Positions 16,614 to 24,886 of a stretch of DNA of 40,198 nt are shown here, in pieces. The notes below the pieces were generated by a model, which had not been told where the DNA came from, ran no database searches, and saw only the letters and a program-made list of their open reading frames with translations. Source of the DNA: Rhodocyclales bacterium. GTDB taxonomy: Bacteria > Pseudomonadota > Gammaproteobacteria > Burkholderiales > Rhodocyclaceae. The position numbers and the translations under genes were made by a program. Numbering within the stretch: the stretch's first letter is position 1; the number at the start of each line of letters is the position of its first letter. The stretch is taken from contig JACPUD010000076.1 in NCBI GenBank assembly GCA_016192435.1, forward strand, positions 1-40,198, in the 5' to 3' direction.

Positions 16614-18044
16614 CTAGGCACCATGCCGCCGCAGGTAGTCGCCAAAGATTTCCTCGTCGCTCGGCATGCGCGGCGTGATCTTGCGGGCAATGCGGGTGGT
16701 GTTCATGTACTGCCGGTAAGTCATGTTGTCGGAGAAGTTGTTGCCGCCCCAGGTGCCGCAACCCATCGACAACGAAAACGGCAGACCGTTGTCGAAGGCG
16801 CCGCCGGTGGCGAAGCAATGCGCCTGGTTCACGATGACGCGGGCGACCGGCAGCTCCAGGCCGAGGCGCAGGATGTGCGCGTCGTCGCCGGAGTGGATGC
16901 CGACCGAGTGGCCGGCACCCTGGAAGGCATAGATGTCACCGACCAGGCGGCAGGCGTCGTCGAAGTCGCGCGCCCGATACACGGTCAGTACCGGCGACAG
17001 CTTTTCGCCGGAAAACGGATAGGCGGGGCCGGTGCCGGTTTCTTCGACCATCAGGAAGCGGGCGCGCTGAAATCGCTCATCGTGCAGGCCTGTCAGTTCG
17101 GCAACCTTGGCGGCCTTCTGCGCGGTGACCGCACTCGACAGCTTGCCCTGCGGCCACATTGCCCCCTGCAGCCGGGCTTTCTCTTCAGCGTTGAGCATGA
17201 CGCCGCCCACGGCCTGAAGTGCGGCGACCGCCTGCGCATATACCTGATCGAGGATGACGACGCTGTTCTCCGAGGAGCAGCTGGTCGCGTTGTCGAAAGT
17301 CTTCGAGGCGGCGATCGCGGCGGCGGCAGCATCGAGATCGGCACCGACATCGACGATCGCGGCGACATTGCCGGCGCCGACGCCGAAGGCCGGCGTGCCG
17401 CAGGTCGCGGCGGCGCGAATGTTGTTCTGCGATCCGGTGGCCACCACCAGGTCGGCCTGCGTCATCAGCGCCTGGGTGGCTTCCTTGGTGATCGGCGCCG
17501 GCAGGTACTGGACCAGGTCGAGCGGCAAGCCGAGCTTCGTCAGCTCGGCATGGATGTAGCCGACCAGCGCGGCGCAGGTGGACAACCCCTTGGGCGAAGG
17601 CGCGACGATTACCGCGTTGCGGCACTTGAGCGCGTTGATGATCTTGTTGGCCGGTGTCGCCCCGGGGTTGGTGGAGGGCGTGATGGCGACCACGACGCCG
17701 ACCGGGCGCGCGATTTCGATCAGGCCCTGTTCCGGGTATTCGGCGATCACGCCGACCGTCCTGACGCCCTTGAGGTCGCGTAGCAGGCCGAGGGTCTTGC
17801 GGTAGTTCTTCTGGATCTTGTCTTCGACGTTGCCCAGTCCGGTGTCGCGTACCGCCATTGCCGCCAGCGTGCGATTGCGTCCCGGCTCCATGATGGCCCA
17901 ACCGACGGCAAGCACCGCCTCATCGACCTGCTCCTGGCCGCACTGTTCGAATCGGCGCTGGGCGACGCGGGCGCGGGCGATCAACTCGGCGACGACATCT
18001 GCGCTTGCGGAAGCTGTTTCTTGCGTTGCCGGCTTGCTTGCCAC
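16614..18044 (-). CDS. sauS: Acylating sulfoacetaldehyde dehydrogenase
   Basis: A 476-residue CoA-acylating aldehyde dehydrogenase. The nucleotide-binding fold contains ITPSTNPGATPANKI, the helix IINALKCRNAVIVAPSPKG is typical of the acylating AdhE/EutE-like branch, and the nucleophile is Cys256 in NATSCSSENS. It would interconvert sulfoacetyl-CoA and sulfoacetaldehyde, supplying Xsc. The first codon is GTG (18042-18044) after GGAG at good spacing. It heads the minus-strand operon sauS-sauT-tctC-tctB-tctA and is divergent from an IclR gene with about 205 bases between, the usual layout of a regulated catabolic operon. Acetaldehyde or another aldehyde is possible, but the sauT and xsc context makes the sulfonate strongly preferred. 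Confidence 0.78.
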   Translation of the reverse strand: MASKPATQETASASADVVAELIARARVAQRRFEQCGQEQVDEAVLAVGWAIMEPGRNRTLAAMAVRDTGLGNVEDKIQKNYRKTLGLLRDLKGVRTVGVIAEYPEQGLIEIARPVGVVVAITPSTNPGATPANKIINALKCRNAVIVAPSPKGLSTCAALVGYIHAELTKLGLPLDLVQYLPAPITKEATQALMTQADLVVATGSQNNIRAAATCGTPAFGVGAGNVAAIVDVGADLDAAAAAIAASKTFDNATSCSSENSVVILDQVYAQAVAALQAVGGVMLNAEEKARLQGAMWPQGKLSSAVTAQKAAKVAELTGLHDERFQRARFLMVEETGTGPAYPFSGEKLSPVLTVYRARDFDDACRLVGDIYAFQGAGHSVGIHSGDDAHILRLGLELPVARVIVNQAHCFATGGAFDNGLPFSLSMGCGTWGGNNFSDNMTYRQYMNTTRIARKITPRMPSDEEIFGDYLRRHGA

Positions 18045-18249
18045 GATTGGTCTCCAGGTGATGGCGGACTACTGACCCGCTTCACAATTATCAGAAAATG
18101 AAAACTTTGATTCCGTTTTATCTACTGTAGGACAAGCATTCGATGGATGTCAACGAATTTCTTCAAAATTGGAACAATTCATTCCGTTAAACGTAGAATT
18201 TCTATTCCGTTGCTTGCGCTTCGTGTATGCTCCTCACAGTCCCAGGTCA
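18045..18249. promoter_or_regulatory. Divergent promoter region of sauS and its IclR gene, repeated half-sites
   Basis: An AT-rich control region. ATTCCG occurs three times (18110-18115, 18181-18186, 18204-18209). Two are parts of inverted repeats: GGAAC-aattc-ATTCC (18171-18185) and GAAT-ttct-ATTC (18196-18207). The GGAAY-N5-RTTCC form resembles the operator pattern near xsc (GGAAC-N5-GTACC) but is not identical, as expected for a paralogous IclR protein. No clear gene is present. Confidence 0.55.
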
Positions 18250-19032
18250 ATGCTCCCTATGAACGACAGCACAAAATCCTCTGCCGCTGCACTGCGTGCC
18301 TTCGCGATCATGGAACTCGTGGCCCGCGCGGACCGTCCGGTGCCGCTGGCCGAGATCGTCGAGCAGTCCGGCCTGCCCGGCCCCACGGCTTTTCGCATCC
18401 TGTCGCTGCTCGAAGGTGCCGGCTTGGTGCAGCGCGAGCCGACCGGCAAGACCTATGGCGTCGGTCGCCGTCTGGCGCGCTTCGGCGTCGACGTGATGAC
18501 CAACAATTCGGTGCGCGCAGAGCGCCGCGCGATCCTGCGCCGGGTGGTGGACGAAATCGGCGAGACCTGCAATCTGGCGATGTTCGGCGGCGACGCGATC
18601 ATCTACATCGACCGCATCGAGACCGACTGGCCGCTCAAGGCCGACCTCAAGCCCGGTTCGCGGGTGCCCTTGCATTGCACGTCGAGCGGCAAGCTGTTCC
18701 TCAGCCAGATGCCCAGGGCCAAGCGCCGGCGCATGCTGGAGTCGCTGGTCTACAAGCGCTACACGGACAACACCATCACCGATATCGATTTGCTGGAATC
18801 GCAGATCGAGCGCATTGCCGTCACCAAGGTCGGGACCAACAACGAAGAATTCCAGGCCGGGGTGATCGGGATCGCCGTGCCGGTCATGGATGCGAAAGGC
18901 CGCATGATCGCCAGCGTGGCCCTGCAGGCACCGGTCGCGCGGCTGTCGATCGGCCGCGCGCTGGAGTTCGTGCCCAGCCTGCAGCGCGCCGCAGCTGACA
19001 TGGCGAGCACCTTCGAACCCGCCGACCCCTGA
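18250..19032 (+). CDS. IclR-family regulator next to sauS
   Basis: A regulator of about 260 residues. The winged HTH is at about residues 12-75 (AFAIMELVARADRPVPLAEIVEQSGLPGPTAFRILSLLEGAGLVQR). The effector domain has DEIGETCNLAMFGG, HCTSSGKLFLSQM and NNEEFQAG motifs that match the two other IclR proteins of the island closely enough to suggest paralogy. I start at ATG 18250 (after CAGG); ATG 18259 is an equal alternative. It is divergent from sauS and most likely controls that operon and itself. The ligand is probably sulfoacetate or a CoA or aldehyde derivative, by inference from position. Confidence 0.88.
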   Translation: MLPMNDSTKSSAAALRAFAIMELVARADRPVPLAEIVEQSGLPGPTAFRILSLLEGAGLVQREPTGKTYGVGRRLARFGVDVMTNNSVRAERRAILRRVVDEIGETCNLAMFGGDAIIYIDRIETDWPLKADLKPGSRVPLHCTSSGKLFLSQMPRAKRRRMLESLVYKRYTDNTITDIDLLESQIERIAVTKVGTNNEEFQAGVIGIAVPVMDAKGRMIASVALQAPVARLSIGRALEFVPSLQRAAADMASTFEPADP

Positions 19033-19043
19033 CCCGGAACCTG

Positions 19044-20738
19044 CTAGCGCTTGCGCAGCAGGCCGGCGATGTCGAAGAACAGCTGGTTGTCGAGTCCCTG
19101 CGCAAAGTTGGCGCTGGCGACACGGCGATAAAACGGACTGAGGTCGAGTCCGACGCCGAGACCGAGTATCTCCACCTTGCCCTGGCGCTCGCGTCGCGCC
19201 ACGACTTCCTGCAGGTGATTGTCGAGGTAGAAGGCGTCGTTGGCCAGACCCGTGGCGCTGTCCATTGGGCAGCCGTCGGAAATCACCAGCAGAATGCGCC
19301 GTTCCGCCGTGCGCGCCAGCAGGCGGTTGCAGGCCCAGTCCACCGCCTCGCCGTCGATGCCCTCGCGGAACAGGTCGGCCTTGAGCAGCGCCGCGATGTC
19401 GGCACGCGAGCGCCGCCAGTTGCGCCCGGCATTCTTGAACACCAGATGGCAGACCTCGTTGAGCCGCCCCGGCTGCGGCGGACGGCCCGCGGCCTGCCAT
19501 TCCTTCCAGGCACGGCCGCCGTTCCAGGCGCCCGTGGTGAAGCCCAGCACTTCGCTGTCGACGCCGGCCATGTCCAATGCGCGCACCAGGATGTCGACCA
19601 GGGTCGCGAGGGTTTCGGCCAGGCCACTCATCGAGCCCGAGCAGTCGATCAGGATGCCGACCGCACAGGTGGCCCGCGGCCTCAGGTGCTCCTGGCGGAA
19701 CAGGCGGCGCTCGGCCGGTGAGCCGACCAGTTGCGCCAGGCGGCGGCCGTCGATGCGCCCGTCCTCTTCGTCGCAGCGCCAGCCGTCGCGTTCCGGCGTG
19801 GTCAGCATCGCGGCGAATACCCGCGCCAGACGCGCGAGGTTGATGCCCTGGTGCGCCACGCGCGCATCGAGGCGCTGGCGATACTCGTTCAGCAGGGCCG
19901 TGCGCACCAGGCTGGCGGCATTCACTTCGACATCGAAGCGCGTGGTGAACACGCGATAGCCTGATTCGCTTTCCTTGAACGTTTTGCTTTCCCCGGAATT
20001 CGCGGCGGGGAAGGTTTCGGCTTCGTCCCGGTCGAAATCCAGCAGCAGGGCGAAGCTGCGCTTTGCCGCGTCCCTCGCGGCGTCGCTTTCGCTGCGGCTG
20101 TCTTCGTCCTCGGCATGTACGCGCTCGCCGACGATGCGGGCGATGGCCAGCGCATGCAGGGCGAAGGCCGCCTGGTCATGCCGCGTGCGGCGCAGGCCGG
20201 CCAGCGGGGTGCCGATCACCGGCGCAATGCCCGCACGCGTGGTCTCGATCAAGTCCTCTTCCAGCACCGGCAATGCATGGAGGCGCGACCAGCAGATCTG
20301 CGTCACGGTGTAGAGCAGGATGCCCAGGCTGCTGTCGGTCAGGCCCGATTCGTGGAAGGCGCGCGACCAGGCCGCGAAGCGCTGCCGCAGGTTGCCGGCC
20401 ATGCCCGGCATGGCGTCCGGCACCAGGGTTTCGACGCGCAATTGCTCGAGCAGTTCGAAGATCAGCCGCTCCACCGGATCGGACGGGCAGTGGACCCGAT
20501 GCAGGTCGGCATCGCTGTGCAGCAGGCGCAGCGCAATGCCGTCGGCGCTGGCGCGGCAGGCGGCGAAGTCGTCAGCGGCGGCATTGGTGCGCAGGTGCGG
20601 CGCGTAAGTCGGCACCACGTGCGAACCGCGCTGCAGGCGCTGCCCGGCGTAATGCAGTTCGCCGTCGCCGGTCATGGCGCGTAGCGTGGCGGCGCAGAGT
20701 TCCTCGACCTGTTGCTGCTGGCGGACGACGCTGTTCAT
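19044..20738 (-). CDS. cobT: CobT-like VWA-domain protein
   Basis: A 564-residue protein of the cobaltochelatase CobT family. A helical N-terminal half (PVERLIFELLEQLRVETLVPDAMPG is characteristic) is followed by an acidic/charged middle (about 190-225) and a C-terminal von Willebrand A domain with an intact MIDAS (DCSGSMSG, about residue 363) and the later SDGCPMD motif. With CobS it forms the ATPase chaperone part of aerobic cobaltochelatase, but no cobN is in the window. Related MoxR/VWA pairs (NorQ-NorD, CbbQ-CbbO) activate metalloenzymes, so here it may act on an island enzyme. GAGG lies 8 bases before the ATG. It converges on the IclR gene with an 11-base gap. Confidence 0.85.
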   Translation of the reverse strand: MNSVVRQQQQVEELCAATLRAMTGDGELHYAGQRLQRGSHVVPTYAPHLRTNAAADDFAACRASADGIALRLLHSDADLHRVHCPSDPVERLIFELLEQLRVETLVPDAMPGMAGNLRQRFAAWSRAFHESGLTDSSLGILLYTVTQICWSRLHALPVLEEDLIETTRAGIAPVIGTPLAGLRRTRHDQAAFALHALAIARIVGERVHAEDEDSRSESDAARDAAKRSFALLLDFDRDEAETFPAANSGESKTFKESESGYRVFTTRFDVEVNAASLVRTALLNEYRQRLDARVAHQGINLARLARVFAAMLTTPERDGWRCDEEDGRIDGRRLAQLVGSPAERRLFRQEHLRPRATCAVGILIDCSGSMSGLAETLATLVDILVRALDMAGVDSEVLGFTTGAWNGGRAWKEWQAAGRPPQPGRLNEVCHLVFKNAGRNWRRSRADIAALLKADLFREGIDGEAVDWACNRLLARTAERRILLVISDGCPMDSATGLANDAFYLDNHLQEVVARRERQGKVEILGLGVGLDLSPFYRRVASANFAQGLDNQLFFDIAGLLRKR

Positions 20739-20748
20739 CCTTAAAACC

Positions 20749-20896
20749 TCAGTTCAATCCGCAGATGACGCAGATTACGCAGAGAGAATAGCCAAGCGGA
20801 CAGTGCCTGGGACTCACCCAGCGTTTGGTACGCCCGACCAAACAAGGCCCCGATCCATCTGCGCCAATCTGCGAAATCTGCGGACCAAATGCTTTT
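20749..20896. repeat. Dispersed intergenic repeat type 1, copy 2
   Basis: Second copy of the element at 5930-6078, same orientation: CAGTTCAATCCGCAGATGACG at the left end, GTACGCCCGACCAA in the middle, GATCCATCTGCG and GAAATCTGCGGACC at the right end, then a TGCTTTT-like tail. It fills nearly the whole gap between cobS and cobT, and its left edge abuts the ribosome-binding site of cobT. Its inverted arms would form a stable hairpin in the cobS-cobT mRNA. Confidence 0.8.
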
Positions 20897-20901
20897 CAAG
20901 C

Positions 20902-21882
20902 TCATCCTGAATGCGCCGAGTGCATCCAGGATTCGTCGAGTTCCGCTCCGAAGCAGCGCTGGTAATACTCGGCGACGATGGGGCGCTCGGCATCGTCGCA
21001 CTTGTTGAGGAATGAGAGGCGGAAGGCCAGCGCCGGGTCGCCGAAGATTTCGCAGTTCTCCGCCCAACTGATCACGGTGCGCGGCGACATCAGCGTGGAC
21101 AGGTCGCCGACGGCGAAGCCCTTGCGCGTCAGGTCGGCCACCGCGACCATCGAACTCACCAGTTGCCGGCCGCGTTCGTTGTCCTTGCCCGGCACGCGCG
21201 CCAGGACGATCGCGACCTCCTCGGCGTGCGGCAAGTAATTGAGTGTGGCGACGATGTTCCAGCGATCGATCTGGGCGTGGTTGAGCAACTGCGTGCCATG
21301 GTAGAGGCCGGAGAGGTTGCCGAGGCCAACCGTGTTCGAGGTGGCGAACAGGCGGAAGGCCGGGTGGGGCTTGATCACGCGGTTCTGGTCGAGCAGGGTG
21401 AACTTGCCATCGCGTTCGAGGATGCGCTGGATCACGAACATCACGTCGGGCCGCCCGGCGTCGTACTCGTCGAAGATCAGCGCAACCGGCCGCTGCAGCG
21501 CCCAGGGCACGATGCCTTCCTGGAAGGCGGTGACCTGCAGGCCGTCCTTGAGCACGATGGCATCCTTGCCGACCAGGTCGAGGCGGCTGATGTGGCCGTC
21601 GAGGTTGATGCGCACGCAGGGCCAGTTGAGCCGCGCCGCGACCTGCTCGATATGGGTCGATTTGCCGGTGCCGTGCATGCCCTGCAGCATCACGCGGCGA
21701 TCGTTGGCGAAGCCGGCGAGAATGGCCAGCGTCACCTCGGGGTTGAAGCGGTACACCGTGTCGATTTCCGGCACGTGGTCGTCGCGCTCGCTGAAGGCCG
21801 GCACCCTCAGGTCGACATCGATGCCGAAGGTCTCGCGTACCGAGACTTCGCGGTCGGGACCTGTCTGTGCCAGATCAGCCAT
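20902..21882 (-). CDS. cobS: CobS-like AAA+ ATPase
   Basis: A 326-residue MoxR-type AAA+ ATPase matching CobS. Walker [10 protein letters not shown] is at residues 68-76, the CobS signature [16 protein letters not shown] follows, Walker B is LIFDEYDAG at about 136-144, and a sensor region [18 protein letters not shown] is present. The length matches the family. The frame opens at a TTG (21888), but the ATG at 21880-21882 has GGGAGGG at ideal spacing. It precedes cobT on the same strand, separated only by a 147-base repeat, and follows an IclR gene. Without a cobN the partner that it remodels is unknown; see findings. Confidence 0.9.
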   Translation of the reverse strand: MADLAQTGPDREVSVRETFGIDVDLRVPAFSERDDHVPEIDTVYRFNPEVTLAILAGFANDRRVMLQGMHGTGKSTHIEQVAARLNWPCVRINLDGHISRLDLVGKDAIVLKDGLQVTAFQEGIVPWALQRPVALIFDEYDAGRPDVMFVIQRILERDGKFTLLDQNRVIKPHPAFRLFATSNTVGLGNLSGLYHGTQLLNHAQIDRWNIVATLNYLPHAEEVAIVLARVPGKDNERGRQLVSSMVAVADLTRKGFAVGDLSTLMSPRTVISWAENCEIFGDPALAFRLSFLNKCDDAERPIVAEYYQRCFGAELDESWMHSAHSG

Positions 21883-21888
21883 AGACAA

Positions 21889-21955
21889 CCCTCCCCCCGA
21901 TCCCCTCCCCAGGGAAGGGGGTGACTACGGTTCGCCGCTGCGCGGCTCCGGATGT
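21889..21955. repeat. Dispersed repeat type 2, copy upstream of cobS
   Basis: Three blocks, CCCTCCCCCC, AGGGGGTGAC and GGTTCGCCGCTGCGC, recur in inverse orientation at 33786-33850. Read on the minus strand it ends GGGGGGAGGG seven bases before the cobS ATG, so the repeat supplies the ribosome-binding site. It occupies most of the gap between this IclR gene and cobS. Confidence 0.7.
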
Positions 21956-21978
21956 TTGCCGGCGCACCTGCGGCGCGC

Positions 21979-22806
21979 TCATGTGCCGGAACGCAATGCG
22001 CCCGGCTGGGCCGCCGCATCGATCGCGGCAATTGCCGCAACGGCGCGGCGCAGCGGCGGCAGCAGTTCGCCGAGCCGGTCGTGCGACAGGCGCATCACCG
22101 GCGCCTGAATGGCGATGCCAGTATTGGAGCGGCCGCCGTCGGCGGCCGGCACCAGCATGGCAACACAGAACAGGCCGGGCAGGAATTCCTCGTCGTCGCA
22201 GGCGTAGCCATCCCCTTTGACGCGCCGGACTTCGGCTTCCAGCAGGGCCGGGTCGGTGATGGTGCGCGGCGTGTAACGTTCCAGCGGCACCTGTTCCAGC
22301 AGGCGCTTGCGCTGGCTTGCGCTCATCTGCGCCAGGAACAGCTTGCCGCTGGCCGAACAGTGGGCCGGCACGCGCGATCCCGGATGGAGGTAGAAACGCA
22401 GCGGTGCGACGGTTTCGACGCGGTCGAGGTAGAGCACTTCGCTGCCCGACAGCGCGGTGATGTTGCAGCTTTCGCCGACTTCCTCGACCAGCTTGCGCAG
22501 CACGGCATGGCGTGCGCCATGCACGGTGTTGTTGAGCAGCAGGTTCTCCGCCAGCCGGCGCAGGCGCAGGCCGGTGCTGTAGTGGCGGCCGTCGCTCTCG
22601 CGCTGCAGCATGCCGGCGGCTTCGAGCTGCTGCAGCATGCGATGCACGGTCGGCTTGGGCAGGCCGGTCTCGTCGACCAGGCCCTGCAGGTTGAAGAACT
22701 GGTCGCGGCCGGCGATGACTTCGAGCAGGGCGAACAGGCGCAGGGCCGGGGTGTCGCCGTCGATGCGCAGCGGTTCCGGCGGGGGAGTCGATATTTGTTG
22801 ATTCAT
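21979..22806 (-). CDS. IclR-family regulator next to xsc
   Basis: A 275-residue IclR protein. The HTH is at about residues 25-80 (ALLEVIAGRDQFFNLQGLVDETGLPKPTVHRMLQQLEAAGML). The effector domain has EVGESCNITALSG, HCSASGKLFLAQM and DDEEFLPG motifs. A longer frame begins at a TTG inside the operator region; the ATG at 22804-22806 is preferred. It is divergent from xsc, with two similar palindromes in the 155 bases between. The same pattern upstream of the GMC gene suggests it also controls the GMC/TRAP operon. The likely inducer is sulfoacetaldehyde or a parent sulfonate (inference). cobS and cobT lie downstream on the same strand and may be cotranscribed. Confidence 0.88.
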   Translation of the reverse strand: MNQQISTPPPEPLRIDGDTPALRLFALLEVIAGRDQFFNLQGLVDETGLPKPTVHRMLQQLEAAGMLQRESDGRHYSTGLRLRRLAENLLLNNTVHGARHAVLRKLVEEVGESCNITALSGSEVLYLDRVETVAPLRFYLHPGSRVPAHCSASGKLFLAQMSASQRKRLLEQVPLERYTPRTITDPALLEAEVRRVKGDGYACDDEEFLPGLFCVAMLVPAADGGRSNTGIAIQAPVMRLSHDRLGELLPPLRRAVAAIAAIDAAAQPGALRSGT

Positions 22807-22836
22807 GGTCGGCCCATCATATCGGATTTCATTTAT

Positions 22837-22853
22837 CGGTACAATATGTTTCA
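22837..22853. promoter_or_regulatory. Candidate IclR operator 1 upstream of xsc
   Basis: CGGTAC-aatat-GTTTCA follows the pattern GNNAC-N5-GTNNC. Together with the next bases it shares an identical 15-mer (22844-22858) with the operator upstream of the GMC gene. It ends 7 bases before the -35 box of the proposed xsc promoter, an activator-type position. Confidence 0.6.
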
Positions 22854-22860
22854 ATATTTG

Positions 22861-22889
22861 TTGACTTTCAACTTTTGCCGGCCTAAAGT
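22861..22889 (+). promoter_or_regulatory. Probable sigma-70 promoter of xsc
   Basis: TTGACT (22861-22866), a 17-base spacer, then TAAAGT (22884-22889). The -35 box is near consensus and the -10 box matches at four of six positions. Transcription would start near 22896, giving a leader of about 65 bases. The promoter is bracketed by the two palindromes at 22837-22853 and 22907-22927. Confidence 0.55.
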
Positions 22890-22906
22890 CGAGCTTAATT
22901 TTGAAT

Positions 22907-22927
22907 ATCGGAACCTTTGGTACCGAT
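22907..22927. promoter_or_regulatory. Candidate IclR operator 2 upstream of xsc
   Basis: The core CGGAAC-ctttg-GTACCG is flanked by AT on both sides, giving an 8+5+8 inverted repeat with one mismatched pair. It lies just downstream of the predicted xsc transcription start, a repressor-type position, and ends 35 bases before the xsc ATG. Confidence 0.6.
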
Positions 22928-22961
22928 TTATTAGTTTCCCATCACGGAGAACACGCAGACC

Positions 22962-24773
22962 ATGAGCAAGCCCGACCAGCGCACGGTGCCCGCAGGCCCG
23001 ACCCGCATGACCCCTTCCGAAGCCTTCGTCGAAACCATGGTCGCCAACGGCGTGACCGACATGTTCGGCATCATGGGTTCGGCCTTCATGGACGCCATGG
23101 ACATCTTCGCCCCGGCCGGCATCCGCCTGATCCCGGTGGTGCATGAGCAGGGCGCGGGCCACATGGCCGACGGCTATTCGCGCGTGTCCGGTCGCCACGG
23201 CGTCTGCATCGGCCAGAACGGCCCCGGCATCAGCAACTGCGTGACGGCGATCGCCGCCGCTTACTGGGCGCACAGCCCCGTCGTGATCGTGACGCCGGAG
23301 ACCGGCACCATGGGCATGGGCCTCGGCGGCTTCCAGGAAGCCAACCAGTTGCCGATGTTCGAGGAATTCACCAAGTACCAGGGCCATGTGAACAATCCCA
23401 AGCGCATGGCCGAATACACCGGCCGCTGTTTCGACCGCGCCATGAGCGAGATGGGTCCGACCCAGCTCAACATCCCGCGCGACTATTTCTACGGCGACAT
23501 CACCTGCGAGATTCCCCAGCCCTTCCGCCTCGATCGCGGACCCGGCGGAGAGCAAAGCCTCAATGAAGCGGCCGAACTGCTGGCGAACGCCAAATTTCCG
23601 GTCATCATTTCCGGTGGCGGCGTGGTCATGGCCGACGGCGTCGAGGAGTGCAAGGCGCTGGCCGAGCGCCTCGGCGCGCCGGTGGTCAATAGTTACCTGC
23701 ACAACGACTCCTTCCCCGCCAGCCATCCGCTGTGGTGCGGCCCGCTCGGCTACCAGGGTTCGAAGGCGGCGATGAAGCTGATGGCGCAGGCCGATGTGGT
23801 GGTCGCTCTGGGCTCGCGTCTCGGCCCCTTCGGCACCCTGCCGCAGCACGGCATGGACTACTGGCCGAGCAAGGCGAAGATCATCCAGATCGATGCTGAC
23901 CACAAGATGCTCGGCCTGGTCAAGAAAATTTCCGTCGGCATCTGCGGCGATGCCAAGGCCGCCGCCGTTGCGCTGACCCAGCGCCTGGCCAACCGCACGC
24001 TGGCCTGCGATGGAAGCCGCGCTGAGCGCGCGGCGACGATCAAGGCCGAGAAAGCGGCGTGGGAGAAGGAACTCGACGAATGGACCCACGAGCGCGATCC
24101 CTTCAGTCTCGACATGATAGCCGCGAACGGAAACGAGACAACGTTCAGCGGCGGCAGCTACCTGCATCCGCGCCAGGTGCTGCGCGAGCTCGAAAAGGCC
24201 ATGCCGCCCGACGTCATGGTGTCCACCGACATCGGCAACATCAACTCGGTGGCCAACAGCTACCTGCGCTTCGAGAAGCCGCGCAGCATGTTCGCCGCGA
24301 TGAGCTTCGGCAACTGCGGCTACGCCTTCCCCACCATCATCGGCGCCAAGGTGGCCGCTCCGCACCGTCCGGCGGTCTCCTATGCCGGCGACGGCGCCTG
24401 GGGCATGAGCCTGATGGAAACCATGACCTGCGTGCGCCACGACATCCCGGTCACCGCCGTGGTGTTCCACAACCGCCAGTGGGGCGCGGAGAAGAAGAAC
24501 CAGGTCGACTTCTACAACCGCCGCTTCGTCGCCGGCGAACTCGACAACCAGTCCTTCGCCGGCATCGCGCGGGCCATGGGCGCCGAGGGCATCACGGTGG
24601 ACAAGCTGGAAGACGTCGGCCCGGCGCTGAAGAAGGCTATCGACCTGCAGATGAACCAGGGCAAGACCTGCATCATCGAAATCATGTGTACCCGCGAACT
24701 CGGCGATCCCTTCCGCCGCGATGCGCTGTCGAAGCCGGTGCGCCACCTCGAAAAGTACAGGGACTACGTCTGA
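22962..24773 (+). CDS. xsc: Sulfoacetaldehyde acetyltransferase
   Basis: A 603-residue thiamine-diphosphate enzyme that cleaves sulfoacetaldehyde with phosphate to acetyl phosphate and sulfite, the desulfonating step shared by taurine, isethionate and sulfoacetate pathways. The N-terminal region (MTPSEAFVETMVANGVTDMFG, VVHEQGAGHMADGYSRVSGR, WAHSPVVIVTPETGTMGMGLGG) matches Xsc closely, including the HEQ glutamate that activates ThDP. The Mg/ThDP motif begins GDGAWGMS near residue 475 and ends with HNRQWGAEKKNQ. The length is typical. The ATG at 22962 follows CGGAGA. It is divergent from an IclR gene, and pta is next downstream after a terminator. This gene anchors the interpretation of the whole island. 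Confidence 0.96.
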   Translation: MSKPDQRTVPAGPTRMTPSEAFVETMVANGVTDMFGIMGSAFMDAMDIFAPAGIRLIPVVHEQGAGHMADGYSRVSGRHGVCIGQNGPGISNCVTAIAAAYWAHSPVVIVTPETGTMGMGLGGFQEANQLPMFEEFTKYQGHVNNPKRMAEYTGRCFDRAMSEMGPTQLNIPRDYFYGDITCEIPQPFRLDRGPGGEQSLNEAAELLANAKFPVIISGGGVVMADGVEECKALAERLGAPVVNSYLHNDSFPASHPLWCGPLGYQGSKAAMKLMAQADVVVALGSRLGPFGTLPQHGMDYWPSKAKIIQIDADHKMLGLVKKISVGICGDAKAAAVALTQRLANRTLACDGSRAERAATIKAEKAAWEKELDEWTHERDPFSLDMIAANGNETTFSGGSYLHPRQVLRELEKAMPPDVMVSTDIGNINSVANSYLRFEKPRSMFAAMSFGNCGYAFPTIIGAKVAAPHRPAVSYAGDGAWGMSLMETMTCVRHDIPVTAVVFHNRQWGAEKKNQVDFYNRRFVAGELDNQSFAGIARAMGAEGITVDKLEDVGPALKKAIDLQMNQGKTCIIEIMCTRELGDPFRRDALSKPVRHLEKYRDYV

Positions 24774-24886
24774 GGCGAGGCAATGCCGCAGGGATTGCCG
24801 CCTTGCCGCGGTGATCTCGCGGCGATGCCGGCAACGTCCATCGATGTTCTTCGCTCACCCTCTCTCTCCTCCGGGTTGAGCTTTTT

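Noticed and set aside
22851-24746. 631-codon frame antisense to xsc
   Set aside because: Shadow of a very GC-rich gene; histidine- and valine-rich with no recognisable domains.
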